Below are positions 1-6,558 of a DNA stretch of 7,386 nt, one piece after another. A program made the translations under genes and the position numbers. The notes under the pieces are model-generated. The model was not told the origin of the DNA. It did no database searches and saw only the letters and a list, made by a program, of their open reading frames with translations. The DNA comes from an uncultured Fidelibacterota bacterium (GTDB taxonomy: Bacteria; Marinisomatota; Marinisomatia; SCGC-AAA003-L08; GCA-002707645): NCBI GenBank assembly GCA_913020255.1, contig CAJWAW010000032.1, positions 1-7,386 of the forward strand, in the 5' to 3' direction. Positions within the stretch are counted from its first letter, which is position 1; every line of letters begins with the position of its first letter.

Positions 1-472
1 AAAAAATAGGCTCAAATGCACCTTCTAATTTAGCATCTCTTTTAGCCATAAAATTGCCCATATATGATAGAGATTTATACATTGGATTAAATCTTAGGAT
101 TGGATATAAGCTTTCTTTATAAAAAACTATTTTTACACAATTTGTTTTAATTGCAGGTAAATCTCGTATAAATATATAGTATTCTATATCACGCCAATCA
201 TCTGCTATTGGAGTTATAATAATTTTAATTAAGCCTTCGACAATAGAATTTTCCTTTATTACTTTCATTGCATTTTCATAAATTTTTTCTTTTTTTATTT
301 TTTGTAAATCAAAAAAATTGTTAGCAAATAATCGCTTCATATGATTATCAAAAAATAATAATTTTTTATTACTGAATTTGATTGTTTCAAATATACCAAT
401 TCCACTAAATAGGTTGTGATTTATCTTCATTTTATCAGAGTCTATGAATTGATTTTTATAGTATCCAATCAT
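1..472 (-). CDS. pabC: Class IV aminotransferase-fold protein, probable aminodeoxychorismate lyase (PabC), 3' part cut by window edge
   Basis: This frame runs open from an ATG at 472 to the window edge, giving about 157 residues that begin MIGYYKNQFIDSDKMKI. Visible class IV (fold-type IV, PLP) features are the N-terminal 'LFSGIGIFETIKF' strand-turn, the 'FFDNHMKRLF' segment (the family's H..RL), and 'YKSLSYMGNFMAKRDAK'. In the last segment the lysine sits where the PLP-binding Schiff-base lysine is expected, and it is followed by 'LEGAFEPIF', like the family's a..G.de.l. PabC eliminates pyruvate from aminodeoxychorismate to give p-aminobenzoate for folate. The start codon overlaps the pabB stop in an ATGA, implying translational coupling. 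The fold alone cannot exclude a branched-chain or D-amino-acid aminotransferase; the PabB neighbour makes PabC the best reading. The C-terminal portion is missing only because the window ends. No clear Shine-Dalgarno precedes the start. Confidence 0.8.
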   Translation of the reverse strand, partial: MIGYYKNQFIDSDKMKINHNLFSGIGIFETIKFSNKKLLFFDNHMKRLFANNFFDLQKIKKEKIYENAMKVIKENSIVEGLIKIIITPIADDWRDIEYYIFIRDLPAIKTNCVKIVFYKESLYPILRFNPMYKSLSYMGNFMAKRDAKLEGAFEPIF

Positions 473-1677
473 AATAGAGGTTCCAAAATTTTACTTTTTT
501 GTTGAGCTTCATTCCATTCTTCTTCTGTAATGGAATCCCATACTATGCCTCCACCAACACCGTATTCATACTGATTATTATTTCTTAATAGAGTTCTAAT
601 ACAAATATTAAAATTCATATTTCCATTTGGGCTAATATAACCTGCACTACCAGTATAAATTTTTCGTGGTTCTTCTTCTAATTTATCAATAATTTTCATG
701 GCACTTTCTTTTGGCGCTCCTGTAATAGATCCTCCCGGGAAAAGTGCTGTAAATATTTCTAGCTCATTTATACCCTGCTTTAGTTTCCCTTTTATTTTAG
801 TAACCATATGATGGATTGTTTCAAATGTTTTAATTGAATATAATTCGTCTACTTTGATACTTTCTAATTCACAAATTTTGCCTAAATCATTCCGCATTAA
901 ATCTACAATCATTAAGTGTTCAGCTTTATCCTTTGTACTATTTTTTAATTCTAATTTCATTTTTGAATTAATATTTTGATTTTTAGAACTAGGTCTTGTC
1001 CCTTTAATCGGAGCCGTTTCAATGATTCCATCTTTAATTTTTAAAAATGATTCTGGAGATAATGATAAAATATCAAATTCATCAGTTTGCATAAAGAATC
1101 CTTCTTGAGGCTTTGCAGTGCCTCTTAATATTTGATATAAATTAAATGGATTCAATTTGTCTAAACCAAATTTTTTTTTATCAGTAAAATTAATTTGGTA
1201 TACATCTCCATTTTTTAAATAATTCTTAATATGAGAAATTTTAGACTTATAATTTGTTAATGACATTATATCTTTATTAATATTTAATTTTATTGATTCA
1301 ACATTATAATCAGATTGAGTCAAATCATATTCTCTAATTTTGGTGGGTTTACAAAACCATAAATAAGGAAAAGAATTATTTAAGTTATTATTAAAACGGA
1401 TATGTTGATAAAGGTATTTTTTAAATTCATACGATACAAATCCAGCACATGCAACTTTCTGATTTGTAGATTCTTTTTTCCACTTATTAATAGTGCTTTG
1501 GAATACTTTGTCCCAATCATCTTTAATTAATTGATTATTTAAATATAATCCTGAATTTTTAATTTGTAATACTTCTTCAAATCCCCAAATCGCATAACGT
1601 TTATCTTGCTTATTAAATGAGTCAATTAATATATCAGGGGAGCCATATTGACTTACTAATTCTTTAAGGTTTGGCAT
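469..1677 (-). CDS. pabB: Aminodeoxychorismate synthase component I (PabB)
   Basis: A 402-residue protein of the chorismate-binding family; it aminates chorismate to 4-amino-4-deoxychorismate, the first committed step to p-aminobenzoate and folate. The catalytic domain spans about residues 143-398. Motifs in order: 'GDVYQINFT' (157-165), 'LSLSPESFLKI' (204-214), 'ETAPIKGTRP' (220-229), 'AEHLMIVDLMRNDLG' (252-266), 'TFETIHHMV' (284-292), 'FPGGSITGAPK' (313-323), 'GVGGGIVWDS' (373-382) and 'EEEWNEAQQK' (385-394). The lysine of PIKGT (K225) marks PabB; anthranilate synthase TrpE normally has alanine (PIAGT). The N-terminal part (1-140) is short and poorly conserved, and total length is slightly below the usual 450 or so. 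The gene starts inside the end of the upstream DHH-like gene (14-bp overlap) and ends in ATGA with pabC. No PabA-type glutaminase lies in the window, so a glutaminase encoded elsewhere, perhaps TrpG, is presumably used. Confidence 0.93.
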   Translation of the reverse strand: MPNLKELVSQYGSPDILIDSFNKQDKRYAIWGFEEVLQIKNSGLYLNNQLIKDDWDKVFQSTINKWKKESTNQKVACAGFVSYEFKKYLYQHIRFNNNLNNSFPYLWFCKPTKIREYDLTQSDYNVESIKLNINKDIMSLTNYKSKISHIKNYLKNGDVYQINFTDKKKFGLDKLNPFNLYQILRGTAKPQEGFFMQTDEFDILSLSPESFLKIKDGIIETAPIKGTRPSSKNQNINSKMKLELKNSTKDKAEHLMIVDLMRNDLGKICELESIKVDELYSIKTFETIHHMVTKIKGKLKQGINELEIFTALFPGGSITGAPKESAMKIIDKLEEEPRKIYTGSAGYISPNGNMNFNICIRTLLRNNNQYEYGVGGGIVWDSITEEEWNEAQQKSKILEPLL

Positions 1678-2599
1678 CTAGTACTCTTTTTTTGCTTTTA
1701 CCAAAACTAGTATAACTAAAATATTTTGGAGATGTAATTGCGTATGAAAAAATATGTTTTTCACTAATTAATTTATTTAATCCTATTTGTTTTACTTCTG
1801 ATAGTAAACATTTATTTTTTGTCCCATCAATTCTTTTGACAATTTTTGGCATATTTGGTGTATTCCAATTTAAGTGATTCGCAATCAGTTGGAATAAACA
1901 CATTATTGAATCTTCATCCCAATCTGGATTAATTACTAATTCTTTATTTGTAATATTTAAAAAATTGCTCTTCAATTTTCCAAATGTTTTCATTGCATTA
2001 ATAGATAATAATGAGGGGTATAATAATTGATCAATTGACTGATCAAATGACTTAGAGTTAACTTCAAAAAATAATTTTTCCCAATTAAAGCCTGGAAATT
2101 TTTCAATCCAATTCTGGCAGTTTTTGTTATAGTTTTGCCATTTTAACCAAGTAGCATCAGTATTTAAAATTAATAGCTTTGCCATCAGTTCTTTTGGGAG
2201 ATTGATTTTATATAGCCAAATTAAAAAAATTAAAGTAGAAAATGGAAATTTTGATGTAAAAGAATCAGCTGTGAGCCCACCCATTATATTCGGATTACAA
2301 GATGTTTCAAATCCCTTTGGTATAAAACCATCTACAGAAACTATATGTCCTCCTACAGCTTTGCCTTGTTTTGGTAGAATATTTAAATCTACCCATATAA
2401 TTTCTTTTTTATTTTGTATTGCTTTTTCTGAAACCCATAATGATTCATGATTATAATAGCCTACTAAGTCCCAATTTAGATGATGTTTTAATAATGCAGC
2501 ACATAATAAACCATCATAACTAGATGAAATTATCATAGGCATTTTTTTCTTTTTTAGCCAAGGATAGGTTTTTAAAATTTTTTTTGTATCGAAAATCAT
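1664..2599 (-). CDS. Uncharacterised protein with degenerate DHH-phosphoesterase-like motifs
   Basis: A 311-residue soluble protein; no signal peptide or clear membrane helix is seen. I do not recognise a named family. Three N-terminal segments recall the order of DHH/DHHA1 phosphoesterase motifs: 'IISSSYDGLLCAALL' (23-37, compare the D.DG..sa..l motif), 'EIIWVDLNI' (66-74, compare the VDxD motif) and 'GGHIVSVDG' (83-91, at the place of DHH). Further possibly conserved spots are 'NPNIMGG' (102-108), 'KFPFSTLIFLIWL' (117-129) and 'LNTDATWLKWQNYNKN' (145-160). Several acidic metal ligands of true DHH enzymes are replaced by Ser, Asn or Gly, so it may be a divergent or inactive relative, or the resemblance may be chance. 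It is the first gene of the leftward block and overlaps pabB by 14 bp, so the two are probably cotranscribed. The ATG at 2599 has no evident Shine-Dalgarno; Met20 or Met22 are alternative starts just before the first motif. The gene is clearly coding; its function is unknown. Confidence 0.75.
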   Translation of the reverse strand: MIFDTKKILKTYPWLKKKKMPMIISSSYDGLLCAALLKHHLNWDLVGYYNHESLWVSEKAIQNKKEIIWVDLNILPKQGKAVGGHIVSVDGFIPKGFETSCNPNIMGGLTADSFTSKFPFSTLIFLIWLYKINLPKELMAKLLILNTDATWLKWQNYNKNCQNWIEKFPGFNWEKLFFEVNSKSFDQSIDQLLYPSLLSINAMKTFGKLKSNFLNITNKELVINPDWDEDSIMCLFQLIANHLNWNTPNMPKIVKRIDGTKNKCLLSEVKQIGLNKLISEKHIFSYAITSPKYFSYTSFGKSKKRVLDAKP

Positions 2600-2677
2600 A
2601 TATTAAGATTGATGAAAGTCATTATATTACACTCATAAATATAAATGATTATTTGGTATAATAAAATAGAGGGTATA
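2600..2677. promoter_or_regulatory. Divergent intergenic spacer, probable promoters for both gene blocks
   Basis: These 78 bp separate the leftward DHH-like/pab genes from the rightward nuclease operon, so they should hold promoters for both. On the plus strand a perfect TATAAT lies at 2657-2662, ahead of the nuclease start. On the minus strand a perfect TATAAT reads across 2626-2621, about 20 bp ahead of the DHH-like start. Neither has a convincing TTGACA-type -35 at the usual spacing, and such hexamers arise easily in AT-rich DNA. The existence of promoters is a good inference from gene layout; the exact boxes are weak. Confidence 0.4.
2668..2673 (+). promoter_or_regulatory. Ribosome binding site deciding the nuclease start
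   Basis: AGAGGG lies 4 bp before the ATG at 2678. This purine-rich site favours 2678 over the in-frame ATG at 2645, which would place this site inside the coding region. The 4-bp spacing is rather short. Confidence 0.55.
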
Positions 2678-3610
2678 ATGATTTTCATTAAAAAAATAAT
2701 TGTGTTATTAGTATGTACAATATGTTTATCTCAAGATACTATTGGTGAAGGTTTGTATGGTGATGATTTAATAGATTTTCTTGTGGACAATTATAAAACA
2801 TCTAATGTATTAAGCTATAATGGTGCTCGTGATGCAATGTATGGTTATATAGATAATGATAACGCAAGTGTACAATGTGTTTATACAGAATACACAGTAG
2901 ATAATGTGCCAAGTGATAATCCGAGAGCCTATCTTTATGAAAATGGAATTGATTGCGAACACTTATGGCCTCAAAGTATGTATGAGGGATCATCACCTAT
3001 GAAATCTGACATACATCATCTTAGGCCATGTAAAAGTAATGTTAATAGTTCTAGAGGTAATAAACCATATAATGAATCAGATGATAATCAAACTCAAACA
3101 TGGTATTGGTTAAGCTATCAATTAAATAATCCTCCAAGTCAAAATATTGATAAATATTCTGAAAGTGCATCTAGCGTTTTTGAGCCTCGAGAAGAGGTTA
3201 AAGGGGATATTGCAAGAGCAATGTTTTATTTTTATACTATGTATTCAAATGTTGCAGATGATACATTTTTTGAACTGCAAAAAGATATATTATATCAATG
3301 GCATCAAGCAGATCCTATCAATGATTCAGAAATAAATCGTACTTGGCATATTGCAGATTATCAGGATTATCCTAACCCATTTATATTAGATGATACTTTG
3401 GTACAAAGGTGTTATTTTGATATAGATTTTATTTTAGGAGATGTTAACCAAGATAATATTATAAATATATTAGATATTATAGTTATCATGAATTATATAT
3501 TAAATTTAACGGACTTAAATGAACAACAATTAGCATTGGCAGATATGAATCAAGATCAAGGTATTAACATTTTAGACATAGTATTATTAATAGGAGAAAT
3601 TATATCATGA
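2678..3610 (+). CDS. Secreted endonuclease I family nuclease with C-terminal dockerin-like domain
   Basis: A 310-residue protein from the ATG at 2678; an in-frame ATG at 2645 would add 11 residues ahead of the signal peptide and is less likely. Residues 1-20 ([20 protein letters not shown]) form a Sec-type signal peptide; neither cysteine there fits a lipobox. The nuclease domain is of the EndA/endonuclease I type with a His-Me (beta-beta-alpha metal) finger: 'DCEHLWPQS' (92-100, candidate general-base His95), 'SDIHHLRP' (110-117) and '[11 protein letters not shown]' (121-131, a metal-ligand Asn region). '[17 protein letters not shown]' (173-189) is a further family segment. Such enzymes cut DNA or RNA outside the cytoplasm. 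Four cysteines in the mature part could form disulfides. Two EF-hand-like dockerin repeats close the protein: '[14 protein letters not shown]' at about 254-267 and '[14 protein letters not shown]' at about 288-301, each with Asp/Asn calcium ligands. They may serve surface attachment or calcium-dependent folding. The stop overlaps the FKBP start (ATGA). Confidence 0.9.
   Translation: MIFIKKIIVLLVCTICLSQDTIGEGLYGDDLIDFLVDNYKTSNVLSYNGARDAMYGYIDNDNASVQCVYTEYTVDNVPSDNPRAYLYENGIDCEHLWPQSMYEGSSPMKSDIHHLRPCKSNVNSSRGNKPYNESDDNQTQTWYWLSYQLNNPPSQNIDKYSESASSVFEPREEVKGDIARAMFYFYTMYSNVADDTFFELQKDILYQWHQADPINDSEINRTWHIADYQDYPNPFILDDTLVQRCYFDIDFILGDVNQDNIINILDIIVIMNYILNLTDLNEQQLALADMNQDQGINILDIVLLIGEIIS
3592..3597 (+). 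promoter_or_regulatory. Ribosome binding site for the FKBP gene
   Basis: AGGAGA lies 9 bp before the ATG at 3607, within the last codons of the nuclease gene. It is the strongest Shine-Dalgarno in the window and confirms the overlapping start. Confidence 0.7.
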
Positions 3611-4509
3611 ATAAACAGACAATGATTATTGGGGGTGTTATATTTGTTATTGCATTAACATTTTTATATCCTCAGAAAGATACTGATAACAAAAAAAATA
3701 ATGAGCAAATAACTGAAATGGCAGATAATAATGAGCAGTCAAATTTTTCATTTCAGAATACAGAAGAAGGGGGCACATTGATAAAAACAGCATCGGGGTT
3801 ACAATATGAAGTTATTAAAATGGGAAATGGTGAAAAACCTAATGCTACAGATAAAGTAGAGGTTCATTATCATGGTACTTTAGAAGATGGAACAGTATTT
3901 GATTCTTCGGTAGATCGTGGACAAACTATTTCATTTCCATTAAATAGAGTGATTCAAGGATGGACTGAAGGTGTACAGTTAATGCCAGTTGGTTCAAAAT
4001 TTAAATTTATTATTCCACCTGAATTAGGATATGGTGATAGGGGTGCAGGTGCAGTAATACCTCCTAATGCAACATTGATTTTTGAAGTAGAATTATTTAG
4101 TATAGAAAAACCATTTGTAGATACTGATTTTAGTTTACCTGCTGAAGAAAAAGTTTTAGATTCAGGACTTAGATATTTAGATCATGTTACAGGTGATGGA
4201 GATGCTATTGAAGTAGGACAAGAAGCTATAGTGCATTATTCTGGCTATTTAGCAGATGGCACAAAGTTTGATAGTTCTCATGATAGAGGGCAACCATTTT
4301 CTTTTCCATTAGGCCAAGGTAGAGTTATTAAAGGTTGGGATGAAGGAGTGGTCGGAATGAAAAAAGGTGGTAAACGAACTCTAATTATTCCACCTGAATT
4401 AGGATATGGTGAAAGAGGTGCAGGTGGAGTAATTCCACCTAACGCTATGTTAATGTTTGAAGTTGAATTAGTTGATATTCATGATATGAATCATAACCAT
4501 AACCATTAA
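3607..4509 (+). CDS. Membrane-anchored tandem FKBP-type peptidyl-prolyl cis-trans isomerase
   Basis: A 300-residue protein with two FKBP domains; it catalyses cis-trans isomerisation of prolyl bonds and probably acts as an envelope folding factor. Residues 6-21 form a hydrophobic N-terminal segment (signal anchor or uncleaved signal), followed by a polar Asn/Glu-rich linker (24-57). Domain 1 is about 61-166 and domain 2 about 185-292. Each keeps the FKBP pocket residues: domain 1 Y88, FD 98-99, VI 115-116, W119, Y142, I151; domain 2 Y211, FD 221-222, VI 240-241, W244, Y267, I276. Both therefore look catalytically competent, unlike tandem FKBPs where one copy decays. The protein ends in a short His/Asn tail, 'HDMNHNHNH', which could bind metal. 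Its ATG overlaps the nuclease stop, and the kinase gene starts 17 bp after its stop. The coupling may mean it helps fold exported proteins such as the nuclease, but this is inference. Confidence 0.93.
   Translation: MNKQTMIIGGVIFVIALTFLYPQKDTDNKKNNEQITEMADNNEQSNFSFQNTEEGGTLIKTASGLQYEVIKMGNGEKPNATDKVEVHYHGTLEDGTVFDSSVDRGQTISFPLNRVIQGWTEGVQLMPVGSKFKFIIPPELGYGDRGAGAVIPPNATLIFEVELFSIEKPFVDTDFSLPAEEKVLDSGLRYLDHVTGDGDAIEVGQEAIVHYSGYLADGTKFDSSHDRGQPFSFPLGQGRVIKGWDEGVVGMKKGGKRTLIIPPELGYGERGAGGVIPPNAMLMFEVELVDIHDMNHNHNH
4009..4412 (+). repeat. 29-bp direct repeat inside the two FKBP domains
   Basis: Positions 4009-4037 and 4384-4412 are identical over 29 bases, 375 bp (125 codons) apart and in the same frame. 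They encode the IIPPELGYG strand-loop of each FKBP domain. Similarity continues downstream at lower identity (RGAG.VIPPNA in both). The repeat reflects internal domain duplication, with synonymous positions also matching. It is not a mobile element. Confidence 0.85.
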
Positions 4510-4526
4510 TTAAGTATAGTGACTAG

Positions 4527-5435
4527 ATGAATCAATCAGCTCAAGATATTGTAGTAGTAGGTTCCATCGCATTTGATGATATTGAAACTATTAAAGGAAA
4601 CAAAAAGCGTTTATTAGGAGGTTCTGGAACATACTTTTCTTTAGCTGCTTCTTTATTTACTAAGGTACATCTAATTGGTATTGTAGGTGATGATTTTAAT
4701 CAATCTTATATTGACATGTTCCATTCTAAATCTATTTCTACTGATTATTTAATTACAGAACCTGGCAAAACATTTAGTTGGGGGGGAAAATATAGTGATG
4801 ATTTTAATCAAAGAGATACAATCTTTACTGACTTAGGTGTATTTGAACATTTTGCACCCAAAATTGATTCTAATAAGTTTGATAGGCCTATTTTATTTTT
4901 AGCCAATATACAGCCTGCATTACAAATGGATGTTATAAATCAGATGCAAGACCCTTCGTTAATTGTAATGGATACAATGAATCTATGGATAGATAATAAT
5001 TTAGATGAATTATTGCAGGTTATTAGAAAAGTAGATATTTTATTAATTAATGATGAAGAAGCAGTTGAATTAACTGGCATAAATGATATTTACAAGGCAG
5101 GATTATCATTATTAAAACAGGGTCCTAAACACATTATTATTAAAAAGGGTGGTGCAGGTTCATTAATTATTTCCGATAAAGATAAGATTAATATTCCGGC
5201 TATTCCTGATATTGATGTATTTGATCCCACGGGTGCTGGAGATTCATTTGCAGGTGGTTTTTTAGGTTATCTTTCTACTAATCAAAATTTTGATATTGTA
5301 AATGCTGTTTTATATGGTACTGCAATAGCATCTTATACTGTATCTGGTTTTGGAATTGAAGGTATTGAAAAAATCGGATTACATAATATTAAAAATCGTA
5401 TTAAATTACTAAATGACTTAATAAAGGAATTTTAA
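4527..5435 (+). CDS. PfkB (ribokinase-like) family sugar or nucleoside kinase
   Basis: A 302-residue cytoplasmic kinase that transfers phosphate from ATP to a sugar or nucleoside hydroxyl. Ribokinase-family features: an N-terminal 'VVVGSIAFDDIE' strand (9-20), PfkB signature 1 around 'GGSGTYFSLAASLF' (31-44) with 'GIVGDDF' (51-57), 'LLINDEEAVELTG' (172-184), and signature 2 'DPTGAGDSFAGGFLGY' (233-248) holding the anion hole and catalytic Asp239. The stretch 'MDTMNLWID' (148-156) and 'NIQPALQ' (127-133) suggest a distinct PfkB subgroup whose substrate I cannot name; ribokinase, adenosine kinase or fructokinase activity cannot be told apart here. Length is typical. No Shine-Dalgarno precedes the ATG, which lies 17 bp after the FKBP stop. 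The lipoprotein gene follows after a single base, so they are probably cotranscribed. Confidence 0.9.
   Translation: MNQSAQDIVVVGSIAFDDIETIKGNKKRLLGGSGTYFSLAASLFTKVHLIGIVGDDFNQSYIDMFHSKSISTDYLITEPGKTFSWGGKYSDDFNQRDTIFTDLGVFEHFAPKIDSNKFDRPILFLANIQPALQMDVINQMQDPSLIVMDTMNLWIDNNLDELLQVIRKVDILLINDEEAVELTGINDIYKAGLSLLKQGPKHIIIKKGGAGSLIISDKDKINIPAIPDIDVFDPTGAGDSFAGGFLGYLSTNQNFDIVNAVLYGTAIASYTVSGFGIEGIEKIGLHNIKNRIKLLNDLIKEF
5423..5428 (+). promoter_or_regulatory. Ribosome binding site for the TPR lipoprotein gene
   Basis: AAAGGA lies 8 bp before the ATG at 5437, inside the final codons of the kinase gene, and supports that start. Confidence 0.6.
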
Positions 5436-5436
5436 A

Positions 5437-6558
5437 ATGAAACAATTTATATATCTATTTGCAATTTTATTATTTTCATGTTCAACTACTTCTGTTGAAT
5501 ATAGAACAGCTACTACTTCATTAAGAAATGATAGAGATTATAATAAAGCAGAAGAATTTGCTAAGAAAGCATTAGAAGTAGATTCAAATGATGCATTACC
5601 AGCATATTTTTTAGCCATGGAAGTATATGGAAGTCCTTCTTCTCCTAAGAAAGATTACAAACAAGCAGCATATTATTTTGCTACAGCTAAAGAGATAGAT
5701 GCATTAGATGGAGAAGATCAAAAACTGGAAGCTTCAAAAATGGTTCCAATATCTGATGGAGGACAGAAAGAATTAAAAACTATTAAAGATGCTATTGAAT
5801 ATTATTCTTATAATCTTTGGGCAGAATCTTTTAATGAAGGAATTGCATTAATTGGGGCAGGAAAAAATAAAAAAGCAATTGAACTATTTTTAGTTGCTGT
5901 TGATTTTCAGCCAACAGAGCCTAAGAGTTATAATGCATTAGCTACTTTATACTATGAGTCAGGTGATTATATTAATGCTGCTCAAACAGCTAATAAAGCA
6001 CTTAAGATGGATGATTCTTTATCTGCGCTATGGTCTATCAAAGGTTCAATAGCAATTGATAATAATGATGGAATTTTAGCTGAAGAAATGTTTAAAAAAG
6101 CATATGATATAGCATTAAAAAATGGTGAATCTGCAGAAAATCTTTCTGGGCATATGAGCCGATTATTTGACATTTTATTTAAAAATGACAAGAAATCTGA
6201 AGCTTTATTATTAAGTGAAAGATTAATTCAGAGTGATCCAGAAAATATTGATTTATATCGTAATGCAGGTGCAGTATATCAAAATATTTTAAATGATAGT
6301 TTTATGTTAGCTAGTGAAGGCTTAAGGAATATGAACTCTTTAAATGAAATGGAATTAGAAAACCTTAAAGTGCAGTTTGAAGATTGTATAAATTTTGCAC
6401 AAAAAGCACGAGAAAACTTTTTAATGTGTTCTGAATTAGAGCTTGATGAAGTAGAATCTGAAATATATTATGAAGAGTCTAAAAAATTAAAAACTAGAAT
6501 CAAAGAAATTAATCGAACTATCAAAAATATTAATAAAAAATTGGATGAATCAGAGTAG
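5437..6558 (+). CDS. TPR-repeat lipoprotein
   Basis: A 373-residue exported lipoprotein. The N-terminus MKQFIYLFAILLFSC is a lipoprotein signal peptide with lipobox LFSC, so Cys15 should be lipidated and the mature protein membrane-anchored. The body is alpha-helical and rich in TPR-like helix pairs: about 22-53 ('NKAEEFAKKALEVDS'), 130-160 ('KKAIELFLVAVDFQPTE'), 164-194 ('YNALATLYYESGDYINAAQ'), 197-230 and 237-270. A charged, Lys/Glu-rich C-terminal segment (about 305-373) probably forms coiled coil. TPR proteins act as protein-binding scaffolds, often in envelope assembly or secretion; no specific partner can be named. The start is supported by AAAGGA and lies 1 bp after the kinase stop. 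The stop overlaps the convergent DUF58 gene by 9 bp, leaving no room for a dedicated terminator between them. Confidence 0.87.
   Translation: MKQFIYLFAILLFSCSTTSVEYRTATTSLRNDRDYNKAEEFAKKALEVDSNDALPAYFLAMEVYGSPSSPKKDYKQAAYYFATAKEIDALDGEDQKLEASKMVPISDGGQKELKTIKDAIEYYSYNLWAESFNEGIALIGAGKNKKAIELFLVAVDFQPTEPKSYNALATLYYESGDYINAAQTANKALKMDDSLSALWSIKGSIAIDNNDGILAEEMFKKAYDIALKNGESAENLSGHMSRLFDILFKNDKKSEALLLSERLIQSDPENIDLYRNAGAVYQNILNDSFMLASEGLRNMNSLNEMELENLKVQFEDCINFAQKARENFLMCSELELDEVESEIYYEESKKLKTRIKEINRTIKNINKKLDESE

Noticed and set aside
2202..2450. Plus-strand open frame of 82 codons opposite the DHH-like gene
   Set aside because: It lies entirely antisense to a longer, better-supported gene, shows no recognisable motif or ribosome binding site, and looks like a shadow frame.
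2645..2677. In-frame ATG at 2645 as the nuclease start
   Set aside because: It would put MIIWYNKIEGI ahead of the signal peptide and has no Shine-Dalgarno; AGAGGG at 2668-2673 supports the ATG at 2678.
2674..2679. TATAAT as a -10 box
   Set aside because: It overlaps the nuclease start codon, so it could not drive a normal transcript of that gene.
2802..2996. Minus-strand open frame of 64 codons with many histidines
   Set aside because: It is antisense to the nuclease; its His/Tyr-rich composition reflects the complement of Asp/Asn/Met codons, not a real protein.
5982..6191. Minus-strand open frame of 69 codons inside the TPR lipoprotein gene
   Set aside because: It is the antisense shadow of a clear TPR region, with no independent support.
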